Part shown: positions 1 through 8,807 of the stretch, one piece after another
Layout: each line of letters opens with the position of its first letter
Position numbering within the stretch: position 1 is the first letter of the stretch
Program-made: the position numbers and the translations under genes
Notes under the pieces: generated by a model
What the model was told of the DNA's origin: nothing
The model's database searches: none
The model's input: only the letters and a program-made list of their open reading frames with translations
From: JBBDNV01 sp040877415
GTDB taxonomy: Bacteria; Planctomycetota; Planctomycetia; Pirellulales; PALSA-1355
DNA length: 64,000 nt
Reading direction: 5' to 3'
Assembly (NCBI GenBank): GCA_040877415.1
Contig: JBBDNV010000088.1
Span: forward strand, 47,169 to 111,168

Positions 1-3000
1 GTTCCGTCGCCGGTCGTGGCGCCTACAGGATTGCTCAGCACGACCGAAAACGTTTCGTTCCCTTCGGAAAACTTGTCGCCGAGGACGAAAACCGTGACGA
101 GCCGCTCGGTAGTTCCCGGCGCGAACGTGACCGTGCCCGACGTGGAGTTGTAGTCGTTGTTGGCAATCGTGGCCGTGCCGTCCTGGGTGGCGAAGGCCAC
201 GGTGACCTGGTTGACGGATTGGCGGGACAAAGTGAGCGTAAAGACAAACGCGGTCGTGCCCGTGTCCCCCTCGGCGTGGGTCACGTCGGCGATCGAGACC
301 GCCGGCTCCCCTTCGTCGTCGACGATCACGCCGGTGCCGGTGCCGGTGGCGATCGTGGCGCCGTCGGGCAAGAAGATATTGACGACGAAGTCCTCGTTCG
401 CGGCCTCGTGGCGCGTATCGCCTCGAACCGCCACGGTGATGGTTCGCGTTGTAACGCCGGGCTGGAATGTCACCGCCCCCGAGATGTCATCGAAATCGAA
501 GTCGGCCGCGGTCGCGGTCCCGTTCTGGGTTTCAAAGCTGACGGTAACGACGTCCTCGCTCTCGGCCGAGAGCGTGACCGTGAAGACAAACGGCGTGCCC
601 CCCGTGTCGCCTTCGTTTTGCGGCAACGGGCCCGTGATGCTCAACGTGGGCAGAGCGTCGTCGTTGGTGATGTTGCCGGTGATCGAGGTTTGCTCCAACG
701 TGACGTGCTGGGGATCGGCCAGGTTGATCGTGAACGTCTCACTGGCTTCGAGCACGGCGTCGGCCACCACGCTGACGAGGATCGTCTGGGTCGTCTCGCC
801 GGGCATGAAGGTCAGCGTGCCCGAGGCGGCCGTGTAGTCGCCGGGGGCCACGGCCGTGCCGTCATCCGTGGACCACATGACGGTAATCGTCTGCCCGCTG
901 GCCTCGGAGAGCGTGGCGGTGAAAACGAACTGGGTGGGACTGGCGGAAGTTCCCTCGTTGGTGTTCTGCGGACCGGTTATCGAAAGGGTCGGCTCAAGAT
1001 CGTCGTTTTCGATCGTTCCGGTGGCAAACAGATCTTCGCTGTCGGCGACATTGGTGGCGTCAAACAGCCTCAACTGGAACGTCTCATCGGCCTCGTTCAA
1101 CGCGTCGGTGTTGACGAGCACGGTGACAAACTTCTGCGTTTCCCCGGGCATGAACGTGAGGAACGCCGGTACGGTAACCCCCTCGTAATCGCTGCCGGCC
1201 AACGCCGAACCGTCCACGGTATCGTACCGGACAACGACGGTCTGGCCGCTGGGGGCCGACAGGCTGACGGTAAAGACGATCGGCACGCCCTCGGTCTCGG
1301 CGACCGGCTCGACCTCCAAAGTGGGCAGCGGATCGTCGTTTTCGATCGTGCCCGTGGCGGTCGTCTCCACCAGCGTCGCGTTCTGCGGGTCGCTGAGGAC
1401 GAGGGAGAACGTTTCGTCCGCCTCATTGAGGTCGTCGTTGTTGACGGTGACCGTAATATCCTGGGCGATGGTGGCGCCGATGAACGTCAGCGTGCCGCTG
1501 TTGAACGTATAGTCGCTGCCGGCGGTCGCCGTGCCGCCCGTCGTCGTAAAGACGACGGTGACCGGCTCGTCGCCGGCTTCGCCGATCGTTACGGTGAAGA
1601 CGAACTGGGTCACGTTTTCGAGCTGCGAAACCTGGTTGGCGACGAACGAGATGTGCGGTCCGTCGTCGTTAATAAGCGTCCCCGTCGCCATGCCCCCCGA
1701 GGCGTCGAACTCGGCATTTGCCGGCTCAACGAGGACGATCTCGAAATCTTCGTTGGCCTCGGGGTCCGTGTCGCCGTTGATGACGACCGTAATGAACTTG
1801 GGCGCGGTGCTGCCGGCCGCGAAGGTCACGGCGCCGGTGATCGTCTCGTAATCGCTGGGGGCCTCGGCGCTGCCGTCCTGGGTGGCGAAGGGAACGATCA
1901 CCGGGCTGGTGGTGGCTCCCGAGATGGTGACGGTGAAGACCATCATGTTGTCTTCGTCGCCTTCGAGCTGCGAGACGCTGGTAATGCCGATTTGCGTTTG
2001 ATCGTCGTTTTCGATGGTGCCCAGGCCGGTGCCGTCGGTGATCCCCGCGCCTTCGGGGTCGCTCAACATGACTGTAAAGGTTTCGTCGTCTTCCTGGTCG
2101 TTGTCGCCCAAAACGGTGATGGTGATCGTCCGCGAAAGCTGCCCGGACTCGAACGTAAGCGTTGCGGATTGCGGGACGTAGTCCTGTCCGGGGTTGGTGC
2201 CGCTGGCCGTGCCGTCGGTGGTCGTGTAGGCGACGGTGATTTGCTGGGTGCTGACTTCCGACAGCGAGACGGTGAAGACGAACGGCTGGTCGTCGTCGGT
2301 CTCCTGCTTGGTGACGTTGTCGATCGAGATTTCCGGCCCGATGATCGACAGGTCGAGCGTGCTGACCGTGATGTTGTCGTCCAGAATAAAGTCGTTTTCC
2401 CCGTACAGGAGCCAGTCAGGCGGAAAGGCTTCGTCGGTGAAGAGCTCGAAAAACGAGCCGAACGATGTGGTGCCTCCGGCGCCGGCGTGCAGCGTTACCG
2501 ACCACAAAAGTTGCGGATCGCTGCCCGGGGATCCAATTTCGGGGGGGTCTCCAAAAACGAATTGTATGGTAGCACCGCCGGCCCTGATTTCACCCGGTGT
2601 GGAAGTGTCGGTGTGAACTTGGATATCGTTAAAGAAGTCGTCGAGGGACAACGTACCGGGTACCACGGATACGAGGTCCGTGTCGAAGGTGGCACGTACG
2701 TAGGCCGCAAAGACGCCGAACAGATCCTGCCCCTCCGTACCTTTGATCGTCGTCGACGTGCGCACATCGTCGACGAAAACCAACAGCTTGAAGTCCTCGC
2801 CGACGGTGGTGCTGGTGATTTCGTTGCCTTCAAGATCCTCGGCTCGCATAAACACGTTGACCAGGGTGCCTTCGATCAACGGGATGATCGGCGGGTCGTC
2901 GGCGGGGGCCTGCTCCTCGTTGCTTGTTGCGGCAAGTGGGACGGCCGCGGGCACGTCCTCGGCCGCCGGCACGGCCTCGGAAGTCGACGGGGTCGACGAG

Positions 3001-3245
3001 CTGCGCCCGGCGAGGTTGGAAGCCACGAGGCAGCTCACGCTCAACGAGTCCAACGACGTCGCGTGCAAGTCGCCTGCCGACGCGTACAAGGCGCTGTCGG
3101 ACAGCAGGGAGCCGCCCGATAAGAGGGCTCGCAGCTCGAGTCCCTCGAAGCTCGAAAAACGCTTGAAGAGCACCGCGGTGCCACGCAGCGACCGGCGGCG
3201 GCGCGCGCGCGCCCTGCGACCGAACCGAGTCCGATGAGTTCTCAT
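1..3245 (-). CDS. Calx-beta repeat surface protein, 3' end outside window
   Basis: The frame is open from the ATG at 3245 to the left edge, at least 1,081 codons, with no stop. The N-terminus is Arg-rich. Residues 33-43 read FEGLELRALLS, a version of the LEPR-x-LLS motif common near the start of exported planctomycete proteins. Residues about 120-300 look like a beta-sandwich, possibly cohesin-like. From about residue 310 come seven Calx-beta-like repeats of about 113 residues, each with an FVFTVTLS-type strand encoded near 2270, 1928, 1590, 1267, 909, 570 and 231; the last reaches the edge. Calx-beta arrays usually bind calcium and serve as surface stalks or adhesins; that role is inferred. 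The Shine-Dalgarno is weak (AGAGAA). The opposite strand is also open over most of this length, but its translation is low-complexity and does not resemble a protein. Confidence 0.85.
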   Translation of the reverse strand, partial: MRTHRTRFGRRARARRRRSLRGTAVLFKRFSSFEGLELRALLSGGSLLSDSALYASAGDLHATSLDSLSVSCLVASNLAGRSSSTPSTSEAVPAAEDVPAAVPLAATSNEEQAPADDPPIIPLIEGTLVNVFMRAEDLEGNEITSTTVGEDFKLLVFVDDVRTSTTIKGTEGQDLFGVFAAYVRATFDTDLVSVVPGTLSLDDFFNDIQVHTDTSTPGEIRAGGATIQFVFGDPPEIGSPGSDPQLLWSVTLHAGAGGTTSFGSFFELFTDEAFPPDWLLYGENDFILDDNITVSTLDLSIIGPEISIDNVTKQETDDDQPFVFTVSLSEVSTQQITVAYTTTDGTASGTNPGQDYVPQSATLTFESGQLSRTITITVLGDNDQEDDETFTVMLSDPEGAGITDGTGLGTIENDDQTQIGITSVSQLEGDEDNMMVFTVTISGATTSPVIVPFATQDGSAEAPSDYETITGAVTFAAGSTAPKFITVVINGDTDPEANEDFEIVLVEPANAEFDASGGMATGTLINDDGPHISFVANQVSQLENVTQFVFTVTIGEAGDEPVTVVFTTTGGTATAGSDYTFNSGTLTFIGATIAQDITVTVNNDDLNEADETFSLVLSDPQNATLVETTATGTIENDDPLPTLEVEPVAETEGVPIVFTVSLSAPSGQTVVVRYDTVDGSALAGSDYEGVTVPAFLTFMPGETQKFVTVLVNTDALNEADETFQLRLFDATNVADSEDLFATGTIENDDLEPTLSITGPQNTNEGTSASPTQFVFTATLSEASGQTITVMWSTDDGTAVAPGDYTAASGTLTFMPGETTQTILVSVVADAVLEASETFTINLADPQHVTLEQTSITGNITNDDALPTLSITGPLPQNEGDTGGTPFVFTVTLSAESEDVVTVSFETQNGTATAADFDFDDISGAVTFQPGVTTRTITVAVRGDTRHEAANEDFVVNIFLPDGATIATGTGTGVIVDDEGEPAVSIADVTHAEGDTGTTAFVFTLTLSRQSVNQVTVAFATQDGTATIANNDYNSTSGTVTFAPGTTERLVTVFVLGDKFSEGNETFSVVLSNPVGATTGDG

Positions 3246-3672
3246 GATTTCTCTGTTGACCGATGTCTCTTCAATGTTGACCGTATACGCGGGCGAACCC
3301 GGGAGCGCATCCGTGTCCCTGCGCTGAAAGGGCCGTCTATTTCAGCCAGCGGCCAGGCTGCTTAGGCCCCAGAGGAAACGGGAAGATGCGGCATAACTCA
3401 CTCGCCCGGTTGCTCGTGCCAAGCTGCGTGTCAAGCGGCGCCCTGGCCCGGCGCGCGAGCAGGGAATCTGCCGCGAGCGAGCCTCGTATTGGCCCTAGAA
3501 GCTGTTCCTATGCCCCGAGCTTCAGACTACACAAAGGCGGGGGACATTTCAACGAGCGCAAATCATTTGCGGCAGGTTCTTTTTGGCGATTTTACCGACG
3601 CTATCGGTCCGAGCAATAAATCGGGTCAATGAGCCCAAATTATTCCACCGCGAAACCATTCAGCCGCCCCCG

Positions 3673-3715
3673 TTCGGGCGACTGATGGCCCGAAAGGCGT
3701 CGAATGGTTGGCCCC
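3673..3715. repeat. Imperfect repeat, copy A (flanks the protease gene)
   Basis: G/C-rich segment containing GATGGCCCGAAAGG followed by TTGGCCCC. A related segment lies at 7690-7734 on the other side of the protease gene, with AATGGCCCGAAAAGG and TTGGCCCC at the same relative spacing. Both contain a GGGC...GCCC inverted pair. The match is partial, so common origin is probable but not proven. Confidence 0.4.
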
Positions 3716-4026
3716 ACTCTAGGGTGGGCGGCCCTCAGTGGCGTACCGCTCGGTGAGGCGGTGCACGGTGAAAGCACGAGCAAGGTCCAGCCCGTTGGGC
3801 TTCCCTCGGGAAACGGGAGCCAAGCGGCGGCCGCTTGGTCGGTCGCTCGGGCGGATTGACCCGCGGCTCGTCCGTGCAACTGGAGGAATCACCAATTGCG
3901 CACTTGCAATTCAGATTCGCCCGGTGACATTTGCACGGATGCGATCGAGACCCATCAAGCTACTTCCATATGACGATCGCTACCTTTGCGCCGTGCTCAT
4001 TCGGGGATTGTTCACAAGAAAGTAAC

Positions 4027-4054
4027 TTGCAAGCACCTGTCACAGTGGTACCAT
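4027..4054 (+). promoter_or_regulatory. Possible sigma70-type promoter of the protease gene
   Basis: TTGCAA (4027-4032), 16 bases, then TACCAT (4049-4054), about 60 bases before the protease ATG. Both hexamers are imperfect. The call rests on spacing and position only. Confidence 0.3.
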
Positions 4055-4068
4055 GCTGGGCGCACTAT

Positions 4069-4084
4069 CTAGCTAGCTAGCTAG
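4069..4084. repeat. (CTAG)4 short tandem repeat
   Basis: Four perfect CTAG units, itself palindromic, between the possible promoter and the Shine-Dalgarno of the protease gene. CTAG is usually rare in bacterial genomes, so a run of four is notable. Slippage here could alter the leader length. Confidence 0.85.
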
Positions 4085-4117
4085 AAGCGCGCACATTCAC
4101 GGAAAAGGAGTTGAGGC

Positions 4118-7100
4118 ATGTCTACTCGAGACCCCGAATGGCGGCACTTGTGTGTGGAAGAATTGGAATGTCGGGCGCTGCTTTCTATTGTGCCTACGCC
4201 CCTATTGGAATCGCTGCTGGGTTCACCCACGTGTGTGTCGGGCTTGTCTGTTGCGCCGCACGACTACGATTCTGTGGAAAAGATAGTTAGCGAGCGCCTA
4301 GCGGACGGCAGTTTGTCGCAATCGGGCGCAGGTCGGATTCGAATCGGAAAAGCTTGGGTGCGGCCGACCGGCGAGATTGAAACCGAGATCCACGTGGACC
4401 CGTGGGACGACTCGCTGCTTGGAAAGCTGGACGAAATGGGGATCGCGATTGGGGGTCTTAGTCGTAGCCAGGGTGTGATTATGGCCTGGGTCCCATTGGG
4501 GAAGCGCGACGTGATCGCCCGCTTCAATCACGTGCGGAGCCTCGAATTGCCCGAGTATACCCACAGTCTAATCGGCAGCGTGACGACGGCCGGAGACGCT
4601 GTTTTGCGAGCCGACGACGCGCGCGATGAGTTTGGGGTTACTGGATCGGGCATCAAAGTGGGGGTCATTGCCAATGGCGCTGCCAACGTTGACAACTCGA
4701 TGCTGGATGACGACTTGCCATCGGTCACGGTTAATGCGAACTGGCCCGGACCTGCTGACGACGATGAAGGGACCGCGATGCTTGAGATCGTTTATGACAT
4801 CGCACCGGACGCTCAGCTCTATTTTTCAAGCGGGGCCACGGTGGCCGGAATGATCGATTCCGTTAACTGGATGGTCTCCCAAGGAGTTGATGTGATCGTC
4901 GACGACATCGGCGCTTACTCCGAACCGTTTTTCGAAGACGGATCCGATACGATTGCCAGCACGGTTGCCACGGCGATTGCCAGCGGCGTGACCTACGTAA
5001 GCGCGGCGGGTAACGACGCGTTCAACCATTACCAAGCTGCATATAGCGAAGGCGCGTCGACGAGTGGTGGGAATTGGCACAATTTTAGCGGGAGTGACAA
5101 TTCCCTTCTCTCCGCCGTGCCAGAGGGTACGGTCGAGGAACCGACGTTGTTTCATATTGTTTTGCAATGGAGCGATGCGTTCGGAAGTTCGACAAATAAC
5201 TACGATTTGTTCGTGTACGCCGTCGATTTACAGGGCAATCCAACAGGCACCCCGCTGGCCAGCAGCCAGGACGTCCAGGGTACAAATAGCGACAATGCAC
5301 TGGAAATTATCTCGCTCTTGAATATGGGGGCGGCCACATTCCTCGCCGCGCGTGTCAAGAAGCTGACGGCCGCGGCGTCGAATCGTCAGTTGGAGCTATT
5401 CACCTTAAATGCCGACGGCGTGGAGTACCCTGTTGCAACCGACGCGATCATCGGGCACCATGCGGTCGACAACGTCATTGCCGTGGGAGCGGTGAGTGCA
5501 TCGACCCCGTCGACCATCCAGAACTAAAGCAGTCGCGGACCTTCGACGATTTTTACCAACTTTGCGACACAGGGCTCGACCCAGCGGCAAAGCCTGGACG
5601 GAGTCGCGACCGATGAGGTGCAATCATTGACAGGGCAGCTTGGGCTCAATGATTTCCCGGCGAGTTTTCGGGGCACCTCAGCGTCCGCGCCACACGTCGC
5701 CGGAATCGCGGCGCTCATTCTTGACGCCAGGCCGGGTTTGTCACCGGGTTCGGTGGCGGACATACTCGCCACCACCGCAGTCGATTTGTCGACCACGGGC
5801 TATGACAATGTTTCCGGCTACGGACGTTTCGACGCATTGGCGGCTGTGCAAAAGACGTTGTTTCCGTGGCACAATTTTACGTTCGCCGAAGACGTCAACA
5901 ATAGTGGCAATGTCAGCACCTCCGATTTGATTATACTCGTCAATCATTTCTTATCCGCTGGTCAGCACGAACTTGGAACTCCGACCGACTGGAATACGGT
6001 GCCGCCGGGGCCGTATACCTTCTTTCTGGACGTTGACAGCGACAATTGGTTCACGCTCGCCGACCTTGCTATTGTTCAGGCCTTCCTTGTCGGGGCACCG
6101 GTAGGAATTATTGCACCGGTCTCGCCGAGTCCGCGCAACACGCCGGTATCGTCAGTGGATTTGTTCTTTAGTGAGCCGGTGAGTGGACTGAATATGAGCA
6201 AACTGTCGCTGACGAAAGGGGGCGGAAATCTTCTGACGGGATCTCAAACGCTGACCCAGACGGGCAGCGTTCGCTGGACTCTTGGCAATCTTGAGCCAAT
6301 CACGTCAGTGTTCGGCACTTACTCGCTCAGCGTTGACACGACAGGCGTTACCGGCGGCGGCGATCCCGTCGCCCCCATAGACCCGAGCGACTGGGAAATG
6401 ATTCCGTGGCAAAATGTCGGGTTGCCATTGGACATTGACAATAGCGGGAACGTCACTGTGCAGGATGCGCTCGTTCTCATCAATTTCCTTTTGTCGGTCG
6501 GCGGCACGCATATTTTGGTCCCGCCGACCAACTTTGATACCGTTCCGCCGCCGCCGTATGGCTACTTCTACGACATCTCGGGCGACAACATGGTTCGAGG
6601 ATCCGACGTCATCCTACTGATCAACTATCTTCTCGGCGCAGAGCCCCCGGACGAGAGGTTGGTCTTGGAGGCGGAAGTGCTCGGCCGGCACATCTTTTAC
6701 AACCAGTCCACGTTCGACGGGAATACGGCTGGCGTGAGCACTAGCGATGATGGTGCCATTGCGACGGACAAGTCCGCGTACCTGCCCGGCGGCGGCACGG
6801 CGGGGCCCAGCAGTGCCACCAGCTACTCGCGCGGCATCAACGGTGTCATGGTCGACATTGCCGACGTGACTGGAACGATCACGGCGGACGATTTCACGCT
6901 CAAGGTAGGCACCAACAATACACCCAGCACGTGGGCAACCGCACCGGCGCCGACGACCGTTTCGGTACGGACCGGCGCCGGCGTGTCTGGGTCGGACCGC
7001 GTTGAGATCATCTGGCAAAACAATGCCATTCAGAACCAGTGGCTGCAAGTGATTGTTGAGGGGGCCGACGAGCTTGGACAATTCAACTTGAATACGGGAC

Positions 7101-7643
7101 TGTTGGTGTCCGATATCTTTTACTTTGGTAATCGAGTTGGCGATATGTTCGTCGGTACCCCGCCCACCACCTTGTTAACGAGCGCCGCCGATGAAATCGG
7201 CGCCCGTGACAACCCAGGTTTCCCTGCCGCGATCACGAACATCTACGACTTTGACCGCAACGGGGTTGTCGGTGCAGCCGATCAAACTCATTGCGCGGAA
7301 CAACGCCGGGTTTACGTCGCGCATCAACATCTCGAGTCCGCCGGCGGCACCCGGGCAGGTGCCGCTGAGTGCAAGCGACGACGACACGATGTCGGCCGTG
7401 GCGTCCGCATTGGCCACCCAGCCAGCCACTGCAACATCGCACTTGCCTGCCACTCGCGGGATTACGTACGAGGTCGGGCCGGCCATCGCCCAATTCTGGC
7501 ACGCCACACCGCATGCGAGCTTGGGCGAGCAGAGCGCCGCTCGAGTCCAACGTCGGGCGGTTGAAACGGCTGGTTTGGCCGCTGATTCGGCACTCGACGA
7601 CGAGCTGCTCGATTCACTGCTGGGTGATTTGTTGACCGCTTGA
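4118..7643 (+). pseudogene. Subtilisin-like (S8) serine protease with dockerin repeats, disrupted
   Basis: The reading frame starts at ATG 4118 after AAGGAG. Residues 13-23 read VEELECRALLS, the LEPR-x-LLS-type motif. An S8 domain follows: VGVIANGA near residue 180, DEGTAMLEI near 217 and the catalytic-serine motif GTSASAPHVAG near 526. A TAA at 5525-5527 stops translation inside the typical SSRGP segment; the same frame continues unbroken afterwards. Two dockerin-like EF-hand pairs (DVNNSGNVSTSDL..., DIDNSGNVTVQDA...) follow, then a module of about 200 residues also found at the C-terminus of the sugar dehydrogenase at 57427-59718. A second lesion, one extra A in the CAAA at 7283-7286, shifts the frame; the shifted frame restores DQLIARNNAGF and runs to TGA 7641-7643, ending LDDELLDSLLGDLL. 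It is a decaying gene or carries sequencing errors. The canonical Asp and His of the S8 triad are not obvious. Confidence 0.85.
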
Positions 7644-7689
7644 TGCCAACCAGCAGGCGATACAGAGCGCGCCACGCTCCGATTTCCCA

Positions 7690-7734
7690 TCGAGGCGGGC
7701 TGAATGGCCCGAAAAGGGGCTGATTCTTGGCCCC
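7690..7734. repeat. Imperfect repeat, copy B (flanks the protease gene)
   Basis: Partner of the segment at 3673-3715: AATGGCCCGAAAAGG, then TTGGCCCC, downstream of the protease stop at 7643. The interval 7644-7974 otherwise holds only the palindromic element at 7882-7972. Confidence 0.4.
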
Positions 7735-7881
7735 GATCCGGGGGTTGCGGGGGGTCGATCCGGACAGGCTGTGGCAGGACTTTCCGACGATTCGGTGCCG
7801 GCCCGGCGGCTTATCTTGCGTCGCCGCACGGCTGCCGCCCGGAGGCGCGTTTCCGCAGGGGCGCGCGAAGCTTAGCAGCGT

Positions 7882-7972
7882 GTTGAAAAATTGGGACAGG
7901 CACCTCGCGATCATCTTTTATGCTCGGGACATACCGTAAACGGCTCGGAGCCAGTCCCATTTTTCAACGGCC
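7882..7972. repeat. Palindromic intergenic repeat, family 1, copy 1
   Basis: About 91 bases with imperfect inverted ends. The left end is GTTGAAAAATTGGGACAGGC and the right end is GAGCCAGTCCCATTTTTCAAC without its first base. Both ends recur at 12393-12478 around a different middle. It lies between convergent genes (protease stop 7643, DUF3467 stop 7975). It could fold as RNA read from either strand, so a bidirectional terminator or REP/MITE-like element is likely. Confidence 0.8.
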
Positions 7973-7974
7973 AG

Positions 7975-8418
7975 TTAGCTCGACGCCGGGGGCTGACGAA
8001 AGGCGCCCGGCATGACGCGTTTCTGCACGTCGGTTTCGAGCACCCCGAACGTGGCCTCGTGCCGCTGCAGCGACATCTGCAGGGCCCCCAACATCCGCTT
8101 GGCGGTGAAGTAATTGACGATGATCCGCTCGCTGATCTCAATCGGATCGGCGGGGACACCCATCGGTTGCGTGTTCAGACCGAAGTCAATGATCAACTCC
8201 TCCGGCGTGCCGGTCACGCGGCAAAAGTTGGCATAGGCCGCATGCGCCTTGGAGATGTCGACCGCCACCTGCTGGCGTGGGGCGTCGGCAGCCGTGGTGC
8301 CGGCAGGCGATGCTTGCGACCTGGGTTGCTCGATTTCGATGTCTTTGGCCACTGACTGCTCCTTGTTCAGAAGGGTTTTCCCACCCGGTTGAGCCGCGGT
8401 GCTGGCAGGCGGCTTCAC
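7975..8418 (-). CDS. DUF3467 domain protein
   Basis: A 147-residue protein. The first 50 residues are a disordered Pro/Ala/Gln-rich tail. Residues about 60-140 form the DUF3467 core: an AAYANFCRVTGTPEELIIDF segment, then a conserved stretch about parking residues for IVNYFTAKRML. DUF3467 proteins are common in planctomycetes and have no settled function. The gene stands alone, convergent with the protease gene and divergent from the BBP7 gene. The start is the first Met of the frame; a shorter version beginning nearer the domain cannot be excluded. Confidence 0.85.
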   Translation of the reverse strand: MKPPASTAAQPGGKTLLNKEQSVAKDIEIEQPRSQASPAGTTAADAPRQQVAVDISKAHAAYANFCRVTGTPEELIIDFGLNTQPMGVPADPIEISERIIVNYFTAKRMLGALQMSLQRHEATFGVLETDVQKRVMPGAFRQPPASS

Positions 8419-8807
8419 CGCCGGATCGACGACGAAAACTCCAATCTAACGGAAACTACGAGCCGCTGGAACCACTTTGCCTCAAGTTTTCGATGCGCGC
8501 CGACCGCAGCCGCGCCGCCTCGGTCGCCTCGGCCCGGGGAATAGGGAAGCTGTGGCGACTTCGGCAACTGCACGAAGGCTGCCAATTATTCCGATTTGTC
8601 TGGAATTATCGGCGTAATCGGTCGAATCGATACACATAGCCGGACCGCTACACCCGCGCCGGCAGGTTGACAAATGGTACGCACCCGGAAAGCCGCTCGG
8701 CGCCCAAGCGCTCGCTGACGGATTGTCGCGGGGTTCTGTCGGGGATGTCAAGAAACCTGCCGCGAGAGTGGCCAAGCGGGGGTTCGGCGCGAACAAGAGG
8801 GACGACC
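8419..8807. other. Intergenic region between DUF3467 and BBP7 genes
   Basis: About 390 bases between divergent genes, so it must hold both promoters. The frame of the BBP7 gene is open back to 8667, but that part encodes a Ser/Arg-rich stretch ahead of a clear signal peptide and is probably not translated. A loose inverted sequence lies around 8580-8625 (AATTATTCCGAT...AATTATCGG). No confident promoter or RNA gene is seen. Confidence 0.5.

Larger units (their letters stand above)
3246..4117. other. Intergenic region between divergent genes
   Basis: About 870 bases between the Calx-beta gene and the broken protease gene. Short ORFs here have no protein-like composition. It holds an imperfect repeat (3673-3715) that recurs after the protease gene, a possible promoter (4027-4054), a (CTAG)4 tract (4069-4084) and the protease Shine-Dalgarno (AAGGAG near 4105). 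Nothing else is recognised. Confidence 0.6.

Noticed and set aside
219..3122. Plus-strand open frame of 967 codons
   Set aside because: It is the mirror of the Calx-beta gene. Its translation is Asp/Arg/Gly/Val-rich without domains, while the minus strand gives clear repeated FVFTVTLS-type strands.
3386..4025. Small plus-strand ORFs (3386-3619, 3738-4025)
   Set aside because: No Shine-Dalgarno and no protein-like composition; they overlap the imperfect repeat and the promoter region.
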